Below are positions 1 to 8,437 of a DNA stretch of 55,565 nt, piece after piece; the first letter of the stretch is position 1; each line of letters opens with the position of its first letter. Origin of the DNA: Roseibium sp. TrichSKD4 (lineage in GTDB: Bacteria; Pseudomonadota; Alphaproteobacteria; Rhizobiales; Stappiaceae); NCBI RefSeq assembly GCF_000148725.1, contig NZ_GL476304.1:156496-212060 (forward strand), read 5' to 3'. The notes beneath the pieces are model-generated. The model was not told the origin of the DNA. It worked only from the letters and a program-made list of their open reading frames with translations, and searched no databases. The position numbers and the translations under genes were made by a program.

Positions 1-22
1 GCAATGCCAACGCTTGCTGTCG

Positions 23-595
23 CTAGGTGATTGGTTTCAACGTCACCGGGTCGGGCAGCGGAAACGGCTTCCAAAAGACCAAGTGCTTTTGTTCTGCATC
101 CCAGCTATCTTTAACCGTGTTGAGCAAGACCCCGATTTGATCGCCGCCAAGGCGGGCTGCTGATTCGCTCGGTCCCAATATCTGTTGCACCCGCCACGCG
201 ATGTTGGCCAGGAGTTGATCTCCAGCTTCATGACCAAGGGTTTCGTTGATGGACTTGAAGCGATCTACATCCAGAAACAAGAGAGTGCATTTCTCATGCT
301 TGGATTGGGCTCTGCCGATTGCCTGCTTAAGTCGATCAAGAAACAGATAGCGGTTGGGCAAGCCAGTCACAGAGTCATAGTTTGCATTGAGGGCGATTTG
401 TTGCTCCTGACGCTTACGGTCTGTGATGTCGAGGACAGTAGCGTAGAAGGCTTCTTCGCCGTTCCATGAAATCATGCGCACATGTTGTTCCAACCAAACA
501 ACGGAGCCATGGGTCCTGACCCTAAGGGTTTTATATAGGCGGCGTTTTTGGTTAGCTTCCGCATCCGACTTTCGTCGGTTGGTCAAATTGGCCAT
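23..595 (-). pseudogene. PAS/GGDEF diguanylate cyclase remnant
   Basis: This is a 190-codon open frame. Its first ~65 residues resemble only the C-terminal half of a PAS/PAC sensor domain, ending in DITDRKRQEQQ. They are followed by the start of a GGDEF domain: the signature region NYDSVTGLPNRYLFLDRL, then LLFLDVDRFK, then RLGGDQIGVLL. Intact relatives make or sense cyclic di-GMP. Here the signature is GGDQI instead of GGDEF, the domain stops about 35 residues after the signature, and an in-frame stop lies just before the window edge. Upstream, the frame is closed by a stop at 611-613, so the missing front half of the PAS domain is not encoded in this frame. The fragment sits divergently 22 bases from the TRAP binding-protein gene, whose promoter probably lies inside it. 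It is most likely a non-functional remnant; a degenerate c-di-GMP receptor is less likely. Confidence 0.7.
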
Positions 596-617
596 AACAA
601 TAATCGGAGGTTATCTC

Positions 618-1583
618 ATGAAATTTGCTAGCCTTGCCCTTGGCGCCGCTATGATCGCAGGCACCTTTGGCGCAGCAAATGCTGCAGAGCAGCAGTTCAT
701 TTCCATCGGCACCGGCGGTGTCACAGGCGTTTACTACCCAACCGGTGGTGCGATTTGCCGTCTTGTGAACAAGAACCGCAAGGAGCATGGCATTCGTTGT
801 TCAGTCGAGTCGACTGGTGGCTCCGTTTACAACATCAACACCATTCGCGCTGGCGAACTGGAATTCGGTGTCGCTCAGTCTGACTGGCAGTTCCATGCCT
901 ATAACGGCACTTCCAAGTTTGAAGATCAGGGCAAATTCGAAGACCTTCGTGCGGTTTTCTCAGTTCACCCAGAGCCGTTCACCCTCATCGTTCGCAAGGG
1001 CACCGGCATCGAAGGTTTTGCTGACCTGAAAGGCAAAAAGGTCAACGTTGGTAACCCGGGTTCCGGACAGCGCGCCACAATGGAAGTTGTCATGGATGCA
1101 TTCGGCATCGCCATGGACGACTTTGCTCTTGCGTCCGAGCTGAAGGGTTCTGAAATGGCTCAGGCTCTTTGCGACGGCAAGATCGACGCAATGATCTACA
1201 CCATCGGTCACCCGGCAGCAGCTGTGACCGAAGCAGCTACGACATGTGACGTTGAGCTCGTTTCTGTTGCTGGTGAGCCAATCGAAAAGCTGATCGCAGA
1301 CAACCCTTACTACCGCTCTGCTACTGTTCCAGGTGGCATGTACAAGGGCACCGATAACGACGTCACAACCTTCGGCGTTGGCGCAACTTTCGTGACTTCT
1401 GCAAAGGTTCCGGATGAAGTTGTCTACACCGTTGTTAAGGGTGTCTTCGAAAACTTCAGCGACTTCAAAGGTCTGCACCCGGCATTCGCAAACCTGAAGG
1501 AAGAGGAAATGGCCAAGGACGGTCTTTCTGCTCCAGTCCATGCAGGTGCGGCGAAATACTACGCTGAGCGCGGCTGGCAGTAA
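618..1583 (+). CDS. TAXI-family TRAP transporter solute-binding protein
   Basis: This 321-residue periplasmic binding protein belongs to the TAXI family of TRAP transporters. The start at 618 was chosen because GGAGG lies 8 bases upstream and the product then begins with a clean signal peptide (residues 1-22, cleavage after AANA); longer in-frame starts would bury it. Mature-protein motifs include FISIGTGGVTGVYYPTGGA near the N-terminus and KGKKVNVGNPGSGQRATM in the middle, both typical of TAXI proteins. The fused permease and a UspA protein follow, as expected for a three-gene TRAP locus. Characterised family members bind acidic compounds such as glutamate or 2-oxoglutarate, but the ligand here cannot be read from sequence. 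A strong hairpin directly after the stop probably limits read-through, so that binding protein is made in excess over permease. Confidence 0.93.
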   Translation: MKFASLALGAAMIAGTFGAANAAEQQFISIGTGGVTGVYYPTGGAICRLVNKNRKEHGIRCSVESTGGSVYNINTIRAGELEFGVAQSDWQFHAYNGTSKFEDQGKFEDLRAVFSVHPEPFTLIVRKGTGIEGFADLKGKKVNVGNPGSGQRATMEVVMDAFGIAMDDFALASELKGSEMAQALCDGKIDAMIYTIGHPAAAVTEAATTCDVELVSVAGEPIEKLIADNPYYRSATVPGGMYKGTDNDVTTFGVGATFVTSAKVPDEVVYTVVKGVFENFSDFKGLHPAFANLKEEEMAKDGLSAPVHAGAAKYYAERGWQ

Positions 1584-1594
1584 GCCCGTTCATG

Positions 1595-1628
1595 CAGGTC
1601 AGGCGAGACATCGCCTGACCTGTTTTCT
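1595..1628 (+). terminator. Hairpin terminator/attenuator after TAXI binding-protein gene
   Basis: A perfect 12-bp stem (1595-1606 with 1611-1622) with a GACA loop is followed by TTTTCT. It lies 12 bases after the binding-protein stop and about 120 bases before the permease start. It probably acts as a partial terminator or 3'-end stabiliser, giving more binding protein than permease. Confidence 0.8.
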
Positions 1629-1748
1629 CACAAAAAACGAAGAAAAGCAGGGCTCGACTTAAAGCAACCTGCATCCAGCTGCTCCCAGCGCTGACATGAC
1701 CTGTGCAACTCATAAAAAACTGAACGATTAACTCGTCCGGGGGATATA

Positions 1749-4370
1749 ATGGCGGAAGAGGCCAACAAGGATTCCAAAGTCGACGTCGATATGATGGTCG
1801 CAGAAGTGGAAAGCGGCTCGCGCAATGCAGCCGGTTTTGCCGGTAAGTTCATTTTGGGCCTGGCCCTGGTTTGGGCGATCTTTCAGCTCTATGTCACTTC
1901 GACAATACCTTTTGTCCTGACGGAATGGCTCGGGGTGAACGTGGTCTTCAACAATCAGGAGACCCGACAAATTCACTTGGCCTTCGGTCTGGCGCTCGCC
2001 ATGCAGGCTTATCCGCTCTTCAAGGGAAGTGCGCGAAATTCCGTTCCCGTCTATGACTGGGCATTGGCGCTGATTGCTGCCTCGTCCTGCCTTTATCTTC
2101 TTGTTTTTAAGGAAGACATCTCTGGGCGTGCCGGATTGCCGACAACTTCTGATTTGGTGTTCTCGACGATTGGCATGATCAGCCTTGGTATTGCGGTCTA
2201 CCGCACTTTGGGGCTGCCGCTGGTGATCGTGGCATCGGTTTTCGTTTGCTACGTGTTCTTTGGCCACTATTCCTTCCTGCCGGATGCCGTGCAGTGGAAG
2301 GGGGCCTCTTTCGGAAAAGCGCTCTGGCACTTCTGGATGCAAACAGAAGGTGTCTTTGGCGTTGCTCTCGGTGTTTCTGCGTCGATGATCTTCCTGTTTG
2401 TTCTTTTCGGTTCGCTCTTGGAACGTGCTGGAGCTGGCAACTACTTCATCAAGTTAGCCTTTGCACTTCTCGGCCATCTACGCGGCGGACCTGCAAAAGC
2501 CGCCGTTGTGGCATCCGCCTTGTCGGGTCTGTACTCTGGATCTTCCATCGCCAATGTGGTGACCACCGGAACCTTTACAATCCCGTTGATGAAACGGACC
2601 GGCTTCAAGCCAGAAAAAGCTGGTGCCGTTGAGGTTGCGTCCTCGACAAACGGCCAGCTGACTCCACCGGTGATGGGGGCAGCAGCCTTCCTGATCGCCG
2701 AATTCACCGGCGTTGCTTATCCGACGCTTCTCAAGCACGCATTGTTGCCTGCGGTGATCTCCTACATCGCGTTGGTCTATATCGTTCACCTTGAGGCCCT
2801 GAAACTCGGCCTGAAAGGCATGGAACGCCCGCCAGCACTCGTTGGCATAGCACAGCGGCTGTCAGGTGTGTTGTTCGGTTTCATCGCAATGGCCGTTCTG
2901 GCAGCAGCCGTTTACTTCGGCCTCGGCTGGATCAAGGTAGCTTTCCCGAATCTGACATTCGCAACGGCGGTCCTGCTGTTTGGCGCGGCATATCTGTTTC
3001 TGGTTTACGTGGCCTCTCAGCGCCCTGATCTGGAAGTTGACGATCCGAACGCACCGATGAAAGTTCTGCCGCGTCCATGGGATGTTGCCGTTACGGGCTT
3101 TCACTTCTTATTGCCGATTGTGATCCTGCTCTGGTGCATCCTCATTGAGCGTCTGTCGCCAACCCTATCGGCATACTGGGCCACGGTTGCGATGATCACA
3201 ATCTTGCTGACCCAACATCCGTTGAAGTCTCTCTTCCGTAAAAGCGGATCATTGGCTGAGGGCTTTAAACGGGGTGGTCAGGATCTCTTTGACGGCATGA
3301 TTGCCGGGTCCCGGAACATGATCGGGATCAGTGTCGCAACAGGGGCTGCCGGCGTGATTGTTGGTACGGTTTCTCTGACTGGTGCTCACCAGGTGGTTGG
3401 CGAGCTCGTTGAGTTCCTATCCGGCGGCAACCTGATGATCATGCTGCTGTTGGTCGCCGTGATGAGCCTTATCCTCGGGATGGGCCTTCCAACGACTGCC
3501 AATTACATGGTTGTTTCGTCTCTGATGGCGCCAGTGATTGTCACCGTCGGTGCTCAGTCGGGACTGATTGTGCCACTCGTGGCAGTGCACCTGTTCGTGT
3601 TCTATTTCGGTATCTTGGCAGATGACACTCCACCGGTGGGTCTTGCGGCCTTCGCGGCCGCAGCGATATCGGGCGGTGATCCAATCAAGACTGGTATTCA
3701 AGGCTTTGCCTATGACATCCGGACCGCGCTGTTGCCATTCCTCTTCATCTTCAACACCGAACTTCTCCTGATTGACGTTGGACCTGCAAAGGCAGTGTTC
3801 ATCTTCGTCGTCGCGGTGGTGGCGATGATGTTATTTGCTGCGGCAACGCAAGGATATTTCTTTGCGCGCAGCAAGATATGGGAAAGTGTCGCTTTGCTCC
3901 TGATCGCCTTCACGCTGTTCCGTCCAGGTTTCTGGCTGGATTATGTCGAAGCGCCATTCGTCAATCAGCCGGGTACGGAAATTGCCCAAATTGCAGGTGC
4001 TGAACCGGCCGACGGAAATCTTCGGTTCATTGTTCGAGGGCCTGACTTCGATGACACGGATAAGATCGTGGACTTGACGCTTGTTTTGCCTTTGGGCGAA
4101 GAGGCTGACGGGGAAGCACGTCTGAAAAAGCTGGGCGTCAGCTATATGGACGAAGATGGCAAAGCGATCCTGGAAGAGCCGTTCCCGGGTACATTGATGT
4201 TTGAAAAAATGCAGGACTTCGACTTCTACGCCGATAACCCGGTGGAAGTACTGACGGTTCAAACACCAGCTGAGCGGATGGCGAAGGAAGTCTTCTATAT
4301 TCCTGCTGTTCTTCTCCTGATCCTGATCGTCGCCCTGCAACGGCGGCGGACAGATGTACCTGCGTTTTAA
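1749..4370 (+). CDS. TRAP transporter fused permease (4TM/12TM, DctQM-type)
   Basis: This 873-residue inner-membrane protein fuses the small (DctQ-like) and large (DctM-like) subunits of a TRAP transporter, the arrangement that normally accompanies a TAXI binding protein. Hydrophobic segments fill most of residues 30-700. The DctM-type core is recognisable around GPAKAAVVASALSGLYSGSS and SSTNGQLTPPVMGAAAFLI, and again at LGMGLPTTANYMVVSSL. The last ~170 residues contain a less hydrophobic acidic part and a final membrane segment, resembling the DUF3394 tail of fused TRAP permeases. It should use the sodium (or proton) gradient to import the ligand delivered by the upstream protein. The start at 1749 has GGGGGA just upstream. 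UspA follows 11 bases after the stop, so the two are probably co-transcribed. Confidence 0.92.
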   Translation: MAEEANKDSKVDVDMMVAEVESGSRNAAGFAGKFILGLALVWAIFQLYVTSTIPFVLTEWLGVNVVFNNQETRQIHLAFGLALAMQAYPLFKGSARNSVPVYDWALALIAASSCLYLLVFKEDISGRAGLPTTSDLVFSTIGMISLGIAVYRTLGLPLVIVASVFVCYVFFGHYSFLPDAVQWKGASFGKALWHFWMQTEGVFGVALGVSASMIFLFVLFGSLLERAGAGNYFIKLAFALLGHLRGGPAKAAVVASALSGLYSGSSIANVVTTGTFTIPLMKRTGFKPEKAGAVEVASSTNGQLTPPVMGAAAFLIAEFTGVAYPTLLKHALLPAVISYIALVYIVHLEALKLGLKGMERPPALVGIAQRLSGVLFGFIAMAVLAAAVYFGLGWIKVAFPNLTFATAVLLFGAAYLFLVYVASQRPDLEVDDPNAPMKVLPRPWDVAVTGFHFLLPIVILLWCILIERLSPTLSAYWATVAMITILLTQHPLKSLFRKSGSLAEGFKRGGQDLFDGMIAGSRNMIGISVATGAAGVIVGTVSLTGAHQVVGELVEFLSGGNLMIMLLLVAVMSLILGMGLPTTANYMVVSSLMAPVIVTVGAQSGLIVPLVAVHLFVFYFGILADDTPPVGLAAFAAAAISGGDPIKTGIQGFAYDIRTALLPFLFIFNTELLLIDVGPAKAVFIFVVAVVAMMLFAAATQGYFFARSKIWESVALLLIAFTLFRPGFWLDYVEAPFVNQPGTEIAQIAGAEPADGNLRFIVRGPDFDDTDKIVDLTLVLPLGEEADGEARLKKLGVSYMDEDGKAILEEPFPGTLMFEKMQDFDFYADNPVEVLTVQTPAERMAKEVFYIPAVLLLILIVALQRRRTDVPAF

Positions 4371-4381
4371 GGAGCTGATCC

Positions 4382-4810
4382 ATGTATAAATCGATACTTG
4401 TCCCGATTGATCTGGGTGAAGAAAGTTCCTGGAACAAGGCGCTGCCCACAGCAGAAAAACTGGCTCTGACCTTCGGGGCAGAGCTGCACGTTGTCACCGT
4501 GGTGCCAGACTTTGGTAAATCCATTGTTGGAAGCTTCTTTTCCAAGGACTATGAAGCTCAGGCGTTGGAAAAAGCAGGGGAGATGCTCAAGGCGTTTCTG
4601 GAAGAGCACAATCCGCATAATCAGACGATCAAGGGTCATATTGCCCATGGCACGATCTATGAGGAGATAGCTAAGACGGCGGACAAGCTGAATAGCGACC
4701 TCATCGTACTGTCATCGCCTCGCCCGGAGCTGAAGGACTATTTGCTTGGTCCAAATGCTGCGCGGGTTGTGCGCCATGCCAATCAGTCGGTCATGGTGGT
4801 GCGCACTTAA
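4382..4810 (+). CDS. Universal stress protein, UspA family (TRAP-associated)
   Basis: This 142-residue single-domain Usp begins with YKSILVPIDL, the usual first beta-strand. It ends with LLGPNAARVVRHANQSVMVV, which corresponds to the ATP-binding G-2x-G-9x-G[ST] region of the family, although here the second glycine position is degenerate (GPN). Nucleotide binding is therefore likely but not certain. The start has AAGGAG 8 bases upstream, and the gene is 11 bases from the permease. Usp proteins encoded in TRAP operons (TeaD of the ectoine transporter is the known example) modulate transport, so a regulatory role on this transporter is a reasonable inference. A rho-independent terminator follows and closes the operon. 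Confidence 0.9.
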   Translation: MYKSILVPIDLGEESSWNKALPTAEKLALTFGAELHVVTVVPDFGKSIVGSFFSKDYEAQALEKAGEMLKAFLEEHNPHNQTIKGHIAHGTIYEEIAKTADKLNSDLIVLSSPRPELKDYLLGPNAARVVRHANQSVMVVRT

Positions 4811-4844
4811 CAGCGCAAACGACATTTTGGCCAACCTGCGTCAA

Positions 4845-4882
4845 ACAGGCCTCTCGCAATGGTGAGGGGCCTGTGTCTTTTT
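4845..4882 (+). terminator. Rho-independent terminator of the TRAP operon
   Basis: An 11-bp stem with one G-T wobble (4845-4855 with 4864-4874) and an 8-nt loop is followed by GTCTTTTT. It lies 35 bases after the uspA stop. Confidence 0.85.
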
Positions 4883-4945
4883 GACAGCACCAAAATGCAC
4901 TAAACCCAGCTGTAAGACTGAATAGTGAGAGGATGAAAAACCAAC

Positions 4946-5683
4946 ATGTTGCAGGAAGTTACCCTATTGGGCGCTCTGCTCGCAGGCGTATTGTCATTCA
5001 TTTCGCCCTGCGTCTTGCCGTTGGTTCCGCCGTATCTTGGATATCTGGCTGGCGTGTCCTTGGAGGAATTGTCTGGAGAAGACGTTGATCAGGCCGCGAC
5101 CCGCAAGGTCTTTTTCACTGCCTTGGCTTTTGTGGCCGGGTTCTCAACCGTCTTCGTTATTCTGGGGGCCAGCGCCAGCTTGATTGGCCAGTTTGTCAGT
5201 CAATATCTTCAGTATCTGAGCTATATCGCAGGCGCACTTATCATCGTCATGGGCTTGCACTTCCTAGGTGTTTTCAAAATCGGATTTCTGTATCAGGAAG
5301 CGCGCGTGCAAGTGGAGCGCAAGCCCGCAGGACATGTCGGCGCTTATCTGATGGGTCTTGCCTTTGCTTTTGGCTGGACACCGTGTGTTGGCCCGATCCT
5401 CGCCACCATCCTTTTCGTTGCAGGTTCAGAAGAAACAACGGGGCAGGGGGCGATATTGTTGAGCGCCTACGCGCTGGGGCTTGGCATACCGTTTCTCTTG
5501 GCCGCACTATTTGCCGGACCGTTTCTCAACTTCATGAAGAAGTTCCGGAAACATATGGGAACAGTGGAAAAGGGAATGGGCGTGGTACTGGTTCTCACCG
5601 GTGTCATGTTCTTGACCGGTCAAATGGCTGTTTTGTCCTACTGGCTCTTGGAGACGTTCCCGGTCTTCCAGAATATCGGCTAG
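4946..5683 (+). CDS. ccdA: Cytochrome c biogenesis protein CcdA
   Basis: This 245-residue protein has six predicted membrane segments. CcdA carries electrons from cytoplasmic thioredoxin across the inner membrane to periplasmic thiol-disulfide proteins that reduce apocytochrome c haem-binding cysteines. The two catalytic cysteines are visible in their family motifs: SPCVLPLVPPY (Cys22, first helix) and TPCVGPIL (Cys147, fourth helix). Length matches the short CcdA form that lacks the periplasmic DsbD domains. The start at 4946 is preceded by GAGAGG about 13 bases upstream. The gene stands alone, running convergently toward the SPOR-domain gene, and the two share a stem-loop at their ends. Confidence 0.93.
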   Translation: MLQEVTLLGALLAGVLSFISPCVLPLVPPYLGYLAGVSLEELSGEDVDQAATRKVFFTALAFVAGFSTVFVILGASASLIGQFVSQYLQYLSYIAGALIIVMGLHFLGVFKIGFLYQEARVQVERKPAGHVGAYLMGLAFAFGWTPCVGPILATILFVAGSEETTGQGAILLSAYALGLGIPFLLAALFAGPFLNFMKKFRKHMGTVEKGMGVVLVLTGVMFLTGQMAVLSYWLLETFPVFQNIG

Positions 5684-5688
5684 AAAAT

Positions 5689-5726
5689 ACGGCGCAGATT
5701 GGCCGTAAAACCTAGTTCTGCGCCGT
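5689..5726. terminator. Bidirectional stem-loop between ccdA and SPOR gene
   Basis: A 10-bp perfect inverted repeat (5689-5698 with 5717-5726) has an 18-nt loop. It starts 5 bases after the ccdA stop, and its right arm lies inside the last codons of the convergent SPOR gene. On the plus strand it is followed by GTTTGTTG, a weak U-tract. Confidence 0.6.
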
Positions 5727-6782
5727 GTTTGTTGGGATCTCGCCCAGCGGTTCTCCAGTAAACAACGCCGGGTGGCATTTGTCGCTGACTTCAAGAAGGC
5801 GCAAACACGCAACGGCTGCGTCCGCGGCGTTTCCGAATGGACCGACAAGCAGGGTCACACTTTCGCCACCATCACGCCCCGGTGCAACCATGGCTTCAAG
5901 ATCACGCATGCGTTCTTCGTTTTGGTACTTGAACTCAGACCAAGCAACCATAGCGCCTTCACGGCTCTCATAGGTACCGACTGCCGCGCCAAAGGTTGAA
6001 CTGTTCAATCCTGAAGCGCCAGCCCCCCCAAACCGCCCAACTGGTTTGGACGGCTGTACAATCTGCGGCTTGCTCTCAGGCGGTGTTGTCACAACGGCTT
6101 CCGATGGAATGGAACCCGTCGCCTGAGGAGTGCCTGTCGCGTCTGGCAGTTTGACCAATCTTACAGGCTGCTGAGGAAGCTTGAATTCCGTATCGGTATT
6201 CGCTGCTTTCAAATTTGTTTCAAGTTTGTCGGGAGAAATGGGCTTGGCATGCGCAGTCTCACGGCCAGTGGTTTTCGTCGCGTCCTCTTGGACGGCAGTT
6301 CCAATCGTCATGCTTTCTGATGGCTTAGGGGCTGAGCCTGTCATCATCGCTTCGCCGGGCCGCAAGTCGCGTTCCAACGCTGCTATTCGTGTAGAGTAGA
6401 CCCGGTTTTGCTCGCTTAATGTTTCGATGCGCCGACGCATCGCAGCGATTTGCAGCTGCAAAGTCTCCAGATGGCTGTCGATTTCCTTTTGTCCAATACT
6501 GGTCACAGCATCAGTTTGAGGATCAGCCACTTCGATATTGTAGGCATTTGAAACCGATGCAGTTGTTGATACAGGACCCGCTGCAGGCAGTGGCAGGCCG
6601 CCACCACCGGCCATGAACCGTTGATCAAAATTCGACGGATCATGCGAAAACTTGAAAGAGGCCATTCCAACTGTGCCAAACAGAATCGCAGCCACAGCCC
6701 AACTCGCCACAGAAAGGCGCTGCGGCGTGAACGTTTCTCGAACTTCCTCTCGTTTGGACTTTTTGCCCTTTGGGTCCTGCAA
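5712..6782 (-). CDS. SPOR-domain membrane protein
   Basis: This 356-residue protein has a short basic cytoplasmic tail, one membrane segment (about residues 24-43, SVASWAVAAILFGTVGMASF) and a long periplasmic part. Next comes a predicted coiled coil (about 105-145, rich in heptads such as LETLQLQIAAMRRRIETL), then a Pro/Thr/Glu-rich linker. The C-terminal SPOR-like fold covers about 265-345, recognisable from TFGAAVGTYESREGAMVAWS and SVTLLVGPFGNAADAAVACL. SPOR domains bind glycan strands lacking stem peptides, at septa or sites of wall remodelling. The layout resembles FtsN-like or lytic-transglycosylase-associated proteins, but no enzyme domain is present. It is divergent from glmU, which makes a wall precursor. 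The exact role is unknown. Confidence 0.8.
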   Translation of the reverse strand: MQDPKGKKSKREEVRETFTPQRLSVASWAVAAILFGTVGMASFKFSHDPSNFDQRFMAGGGGLPLPAAGPVSTTASVSNAYNIEVADPQTDAVTSIGQKEIDSHLETLQLQIAAMRRRIETLSEQNRVYSTRIAALERDLRPGEAMMTGSAPKPSESMTIGTAVQEDATKTTGRETAHAKPISPDKLETNLKAANTDTEFKLPQQPVRLVKLPDATGTPQATGSIPSEAVVTTPPESKPQIVQPSKPVGRFGGAGASGLNSSTFGAAVGTYESREGAMVAWSEFKYQNEERMRDLEAMVAPGRDGGESVTLLVGPFGNAADAAVACLRLLEVSDKCHPALFTGEPLGEIPTNTAQN

Positions 6783-6952
6783 TGAACGGCTTCCCGGTCA
6801 ACTAAAACGAATCTCTTACGAACCAAGCTGCATTTCATCCCATTTAGGGTTAATGAACAACGAACGTTAGGAAGATGCCCCCTGAGAACTTTCACTAAAT
6901 CAAAAATCAGGGCATACCATCCGCAAATTCCACACTAATCGGGACCTTCTGA

Positions 6953-8305
6953 ATGTCTGATCGCTCCTGCCTCTCCATCGTTCTTGCTGCTGGCCTTGGC
7001 ACGCGGATGCGGTCCTCAATGCCGAAAGTCATGCATGAAATTGGGAACCTGCCGCTTGTGGGGCATGTTCTAAAAGCCCTTTCAGCGTCCGGCGTGAAAG
7101 AAACCGCAGTTGTGGTTGGGCCGGATATGCCGGAGCTTGAGAAGACCGTCGCTAACCTTTCAGAAGGCGCTCAGTGCTTTACACAGGTCGACCGTCTCGG
7201 GACGGCCCATGCCGCGCTTGCCGCTCGCGAAGTGCTTGAAGAAGAACATGATGATGTTCTCATCCTCTTCGGCGATACTCCTCTCATAACAACCGACATG
7301 ATCAGTGAAGTTCTTGGAGCTTTGGCAGCAGGTGCGGATCTGGTTGTCGTCGGCTTTGAAACCGCCAATCCATTTGGCTATGGGCGTCTTTTGATGAAGG
7401 GTGAACAGCTTCTCGCGATCCGAGAGGAAAAAGATGCAAGTGACGAAGAACGTGAAGTCACATTTTGCAATTCGGGCATCATGGGATTTGCGGGGTCAAA
7501 GGTTCTTGCGCTTCTGGATCAAATCGGAAATGACACTGCGAATGGTGAGTATTACCTGACTGATGCAGTGGAACTGGCAAACGCTTCTGGTCTTAAGGTC
7601 GTCGCAGTCAACGCACCGGAAGAAGACCTGCAAGGCATCAACACTCGCGCGCAGCTCAGCGACTGTGAGGCGGTTTTCCAGCAGCGAAAACGTCTGGAGG
7701 CGATGGCTCGTGGGGTCACCCTTCAGGACCCCGCCAGCGTCTATTTTTCCCATGACACCCGGATTGCTCAGGACGTCGTTGTTGAGCCAAATGTAGTTTT
7801 CGGGCCGGGTGTTCGAATTGAAACCGGGAGCCGGATACGTGCGTTCAGCCACCTTGAAGGCGCAGTTGTTGGCGCAGAAAGCCAAATTGGTCCTTATGCT
7901 CGTTTGCGACCGGGGACAAATCTGGAAGGCAATAACCGTGTCGGCAATTTTGTAGAAATGAAAAACGCTGCCGTGGAGAAAGGGGCAAAAGTCAATCACT
8001 TGTCCTATGTCGGCGATGCCAGTGTCGGTGCTCGCACAAATATTGGTGCTGGCACAATCACCTGCAATTACGACGGCTTCAACAAACACAAAACGGAGAT
8101 TGGCAGCGATTGTTTCGTTGGATCCAATAGCACATTGGTTGCTCCGGTCACACTGGGAGATGGGGCTTTCATCGCAGCCGGCAGCACCATTACCAAAGCG
8201 GTCTCTGAAAACGCTTTGGCAGTCGGTCGAAGCCGCCAAAGCGAACTGGAGGGCCGCGCCAACGTCCTTCGGTCGCGCTTCAAGGCCCAAAAGCAAAGCA
8301 AATAG
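6953..8305 (+). CDS. glmU: Bifunctional UDP-GlcNAc pyrophosphorylase / GlcN-1-P acetyltransferase
   Basis: GlmU (450 residues) acetylates glucosamine-1-phosphate and then couples it to UTP, giving UDP-N-acetylglucosamine for peptidoglycan and lipopolysaccharide. The N-terminal nucleotidyltransferase half shows LAAGLGTRMRSSMPKVMH with its conserved Lys. The C-terminal half is a left-handed beta-helix of hexapeptide repeats. It includes RPGTNLEGNNRVGNFVEMKN, the conserved NHLSYVGDA and GAGTITCNYDGFNKHKTEIG acetyltransferase segments, and a short basic tail. Length is normal for the family. The next gene, glmS, supplies the precursor glucosamine-6-phosphate, so the pair covers two steps of one pathway. 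Confidence 0.97.
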   Translation: MSDRSCLSIVLAAGLGTRMRSSMPKVMHEIGNLPLVGHVLKALSASGVKETAVVVGPDMPELEKTVANLSEGAQCFTQVDRLGTAHAALAAREVLEEEHDDVLILFGDTPLITTDMISEVLGALAAGADLVVVGFETANPFGYGRLLMKGEQLLAIREEKDASDEEREVTFCNSGIMGFAGSKVLALLDQIGNDTANGEYYLTDAVELANASGLKVVAVNAPEEDLQGINTRAQLSDCEAVFQQRKRLEAMARGVTLQDPASVYFSHDTRIAQDVVVEPNVVFGPGVRIETGSRIRAFSHLEGAVVGAESQIGPYARLRPGTNLEGNNRVGNFVEMKNAAVEKGAKVNHLSYVGDASVGARTNIGAGTITCNYDGFNKHKTEIGSDCFVGSNSTLVAPVTLGDGAFIAAGSTITKAVSENALAVGRSRQSELEGRANVLRSRFKAQKQSK

Positions 8306-8373
8306 CTCGGCCTTTCGCCAACGCGATAATTAGAACAGCAGTCCTGTCATTTTTTGCAACAGGGTTTGATTTC

Positions 8374-8395
8374 TAAACGGCAAGACGACCGTTTA
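8374..8395 (+). other. Small hairpin in glmU-glmS gap
   Basis: A perfect 7-bp inverted repeat TAAACGG/CCGTTTA (8374-8380 with 8389-8395) with an 8-nt loop lies 43 bases before the glmS start. No T-run follows. It could influence glmS mRNA stability or translation, but nothing here resembles a glmS ribozyme. Confidence 0.35.
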
Positions 8396-8437
8396 AGGGA
8401 TGCTGTCATTGATGAAATTCTATGAAGGTAGAAGCGC

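Noticed and set aside
8306-8437. glmS riboswitch/ribozyme upstream of glmS
   Set aside because: The gap is only 132 bases, contains just one small hairpin, and shows none of the ribozyme core; the element is known mainly from Gram-positive bacteria.
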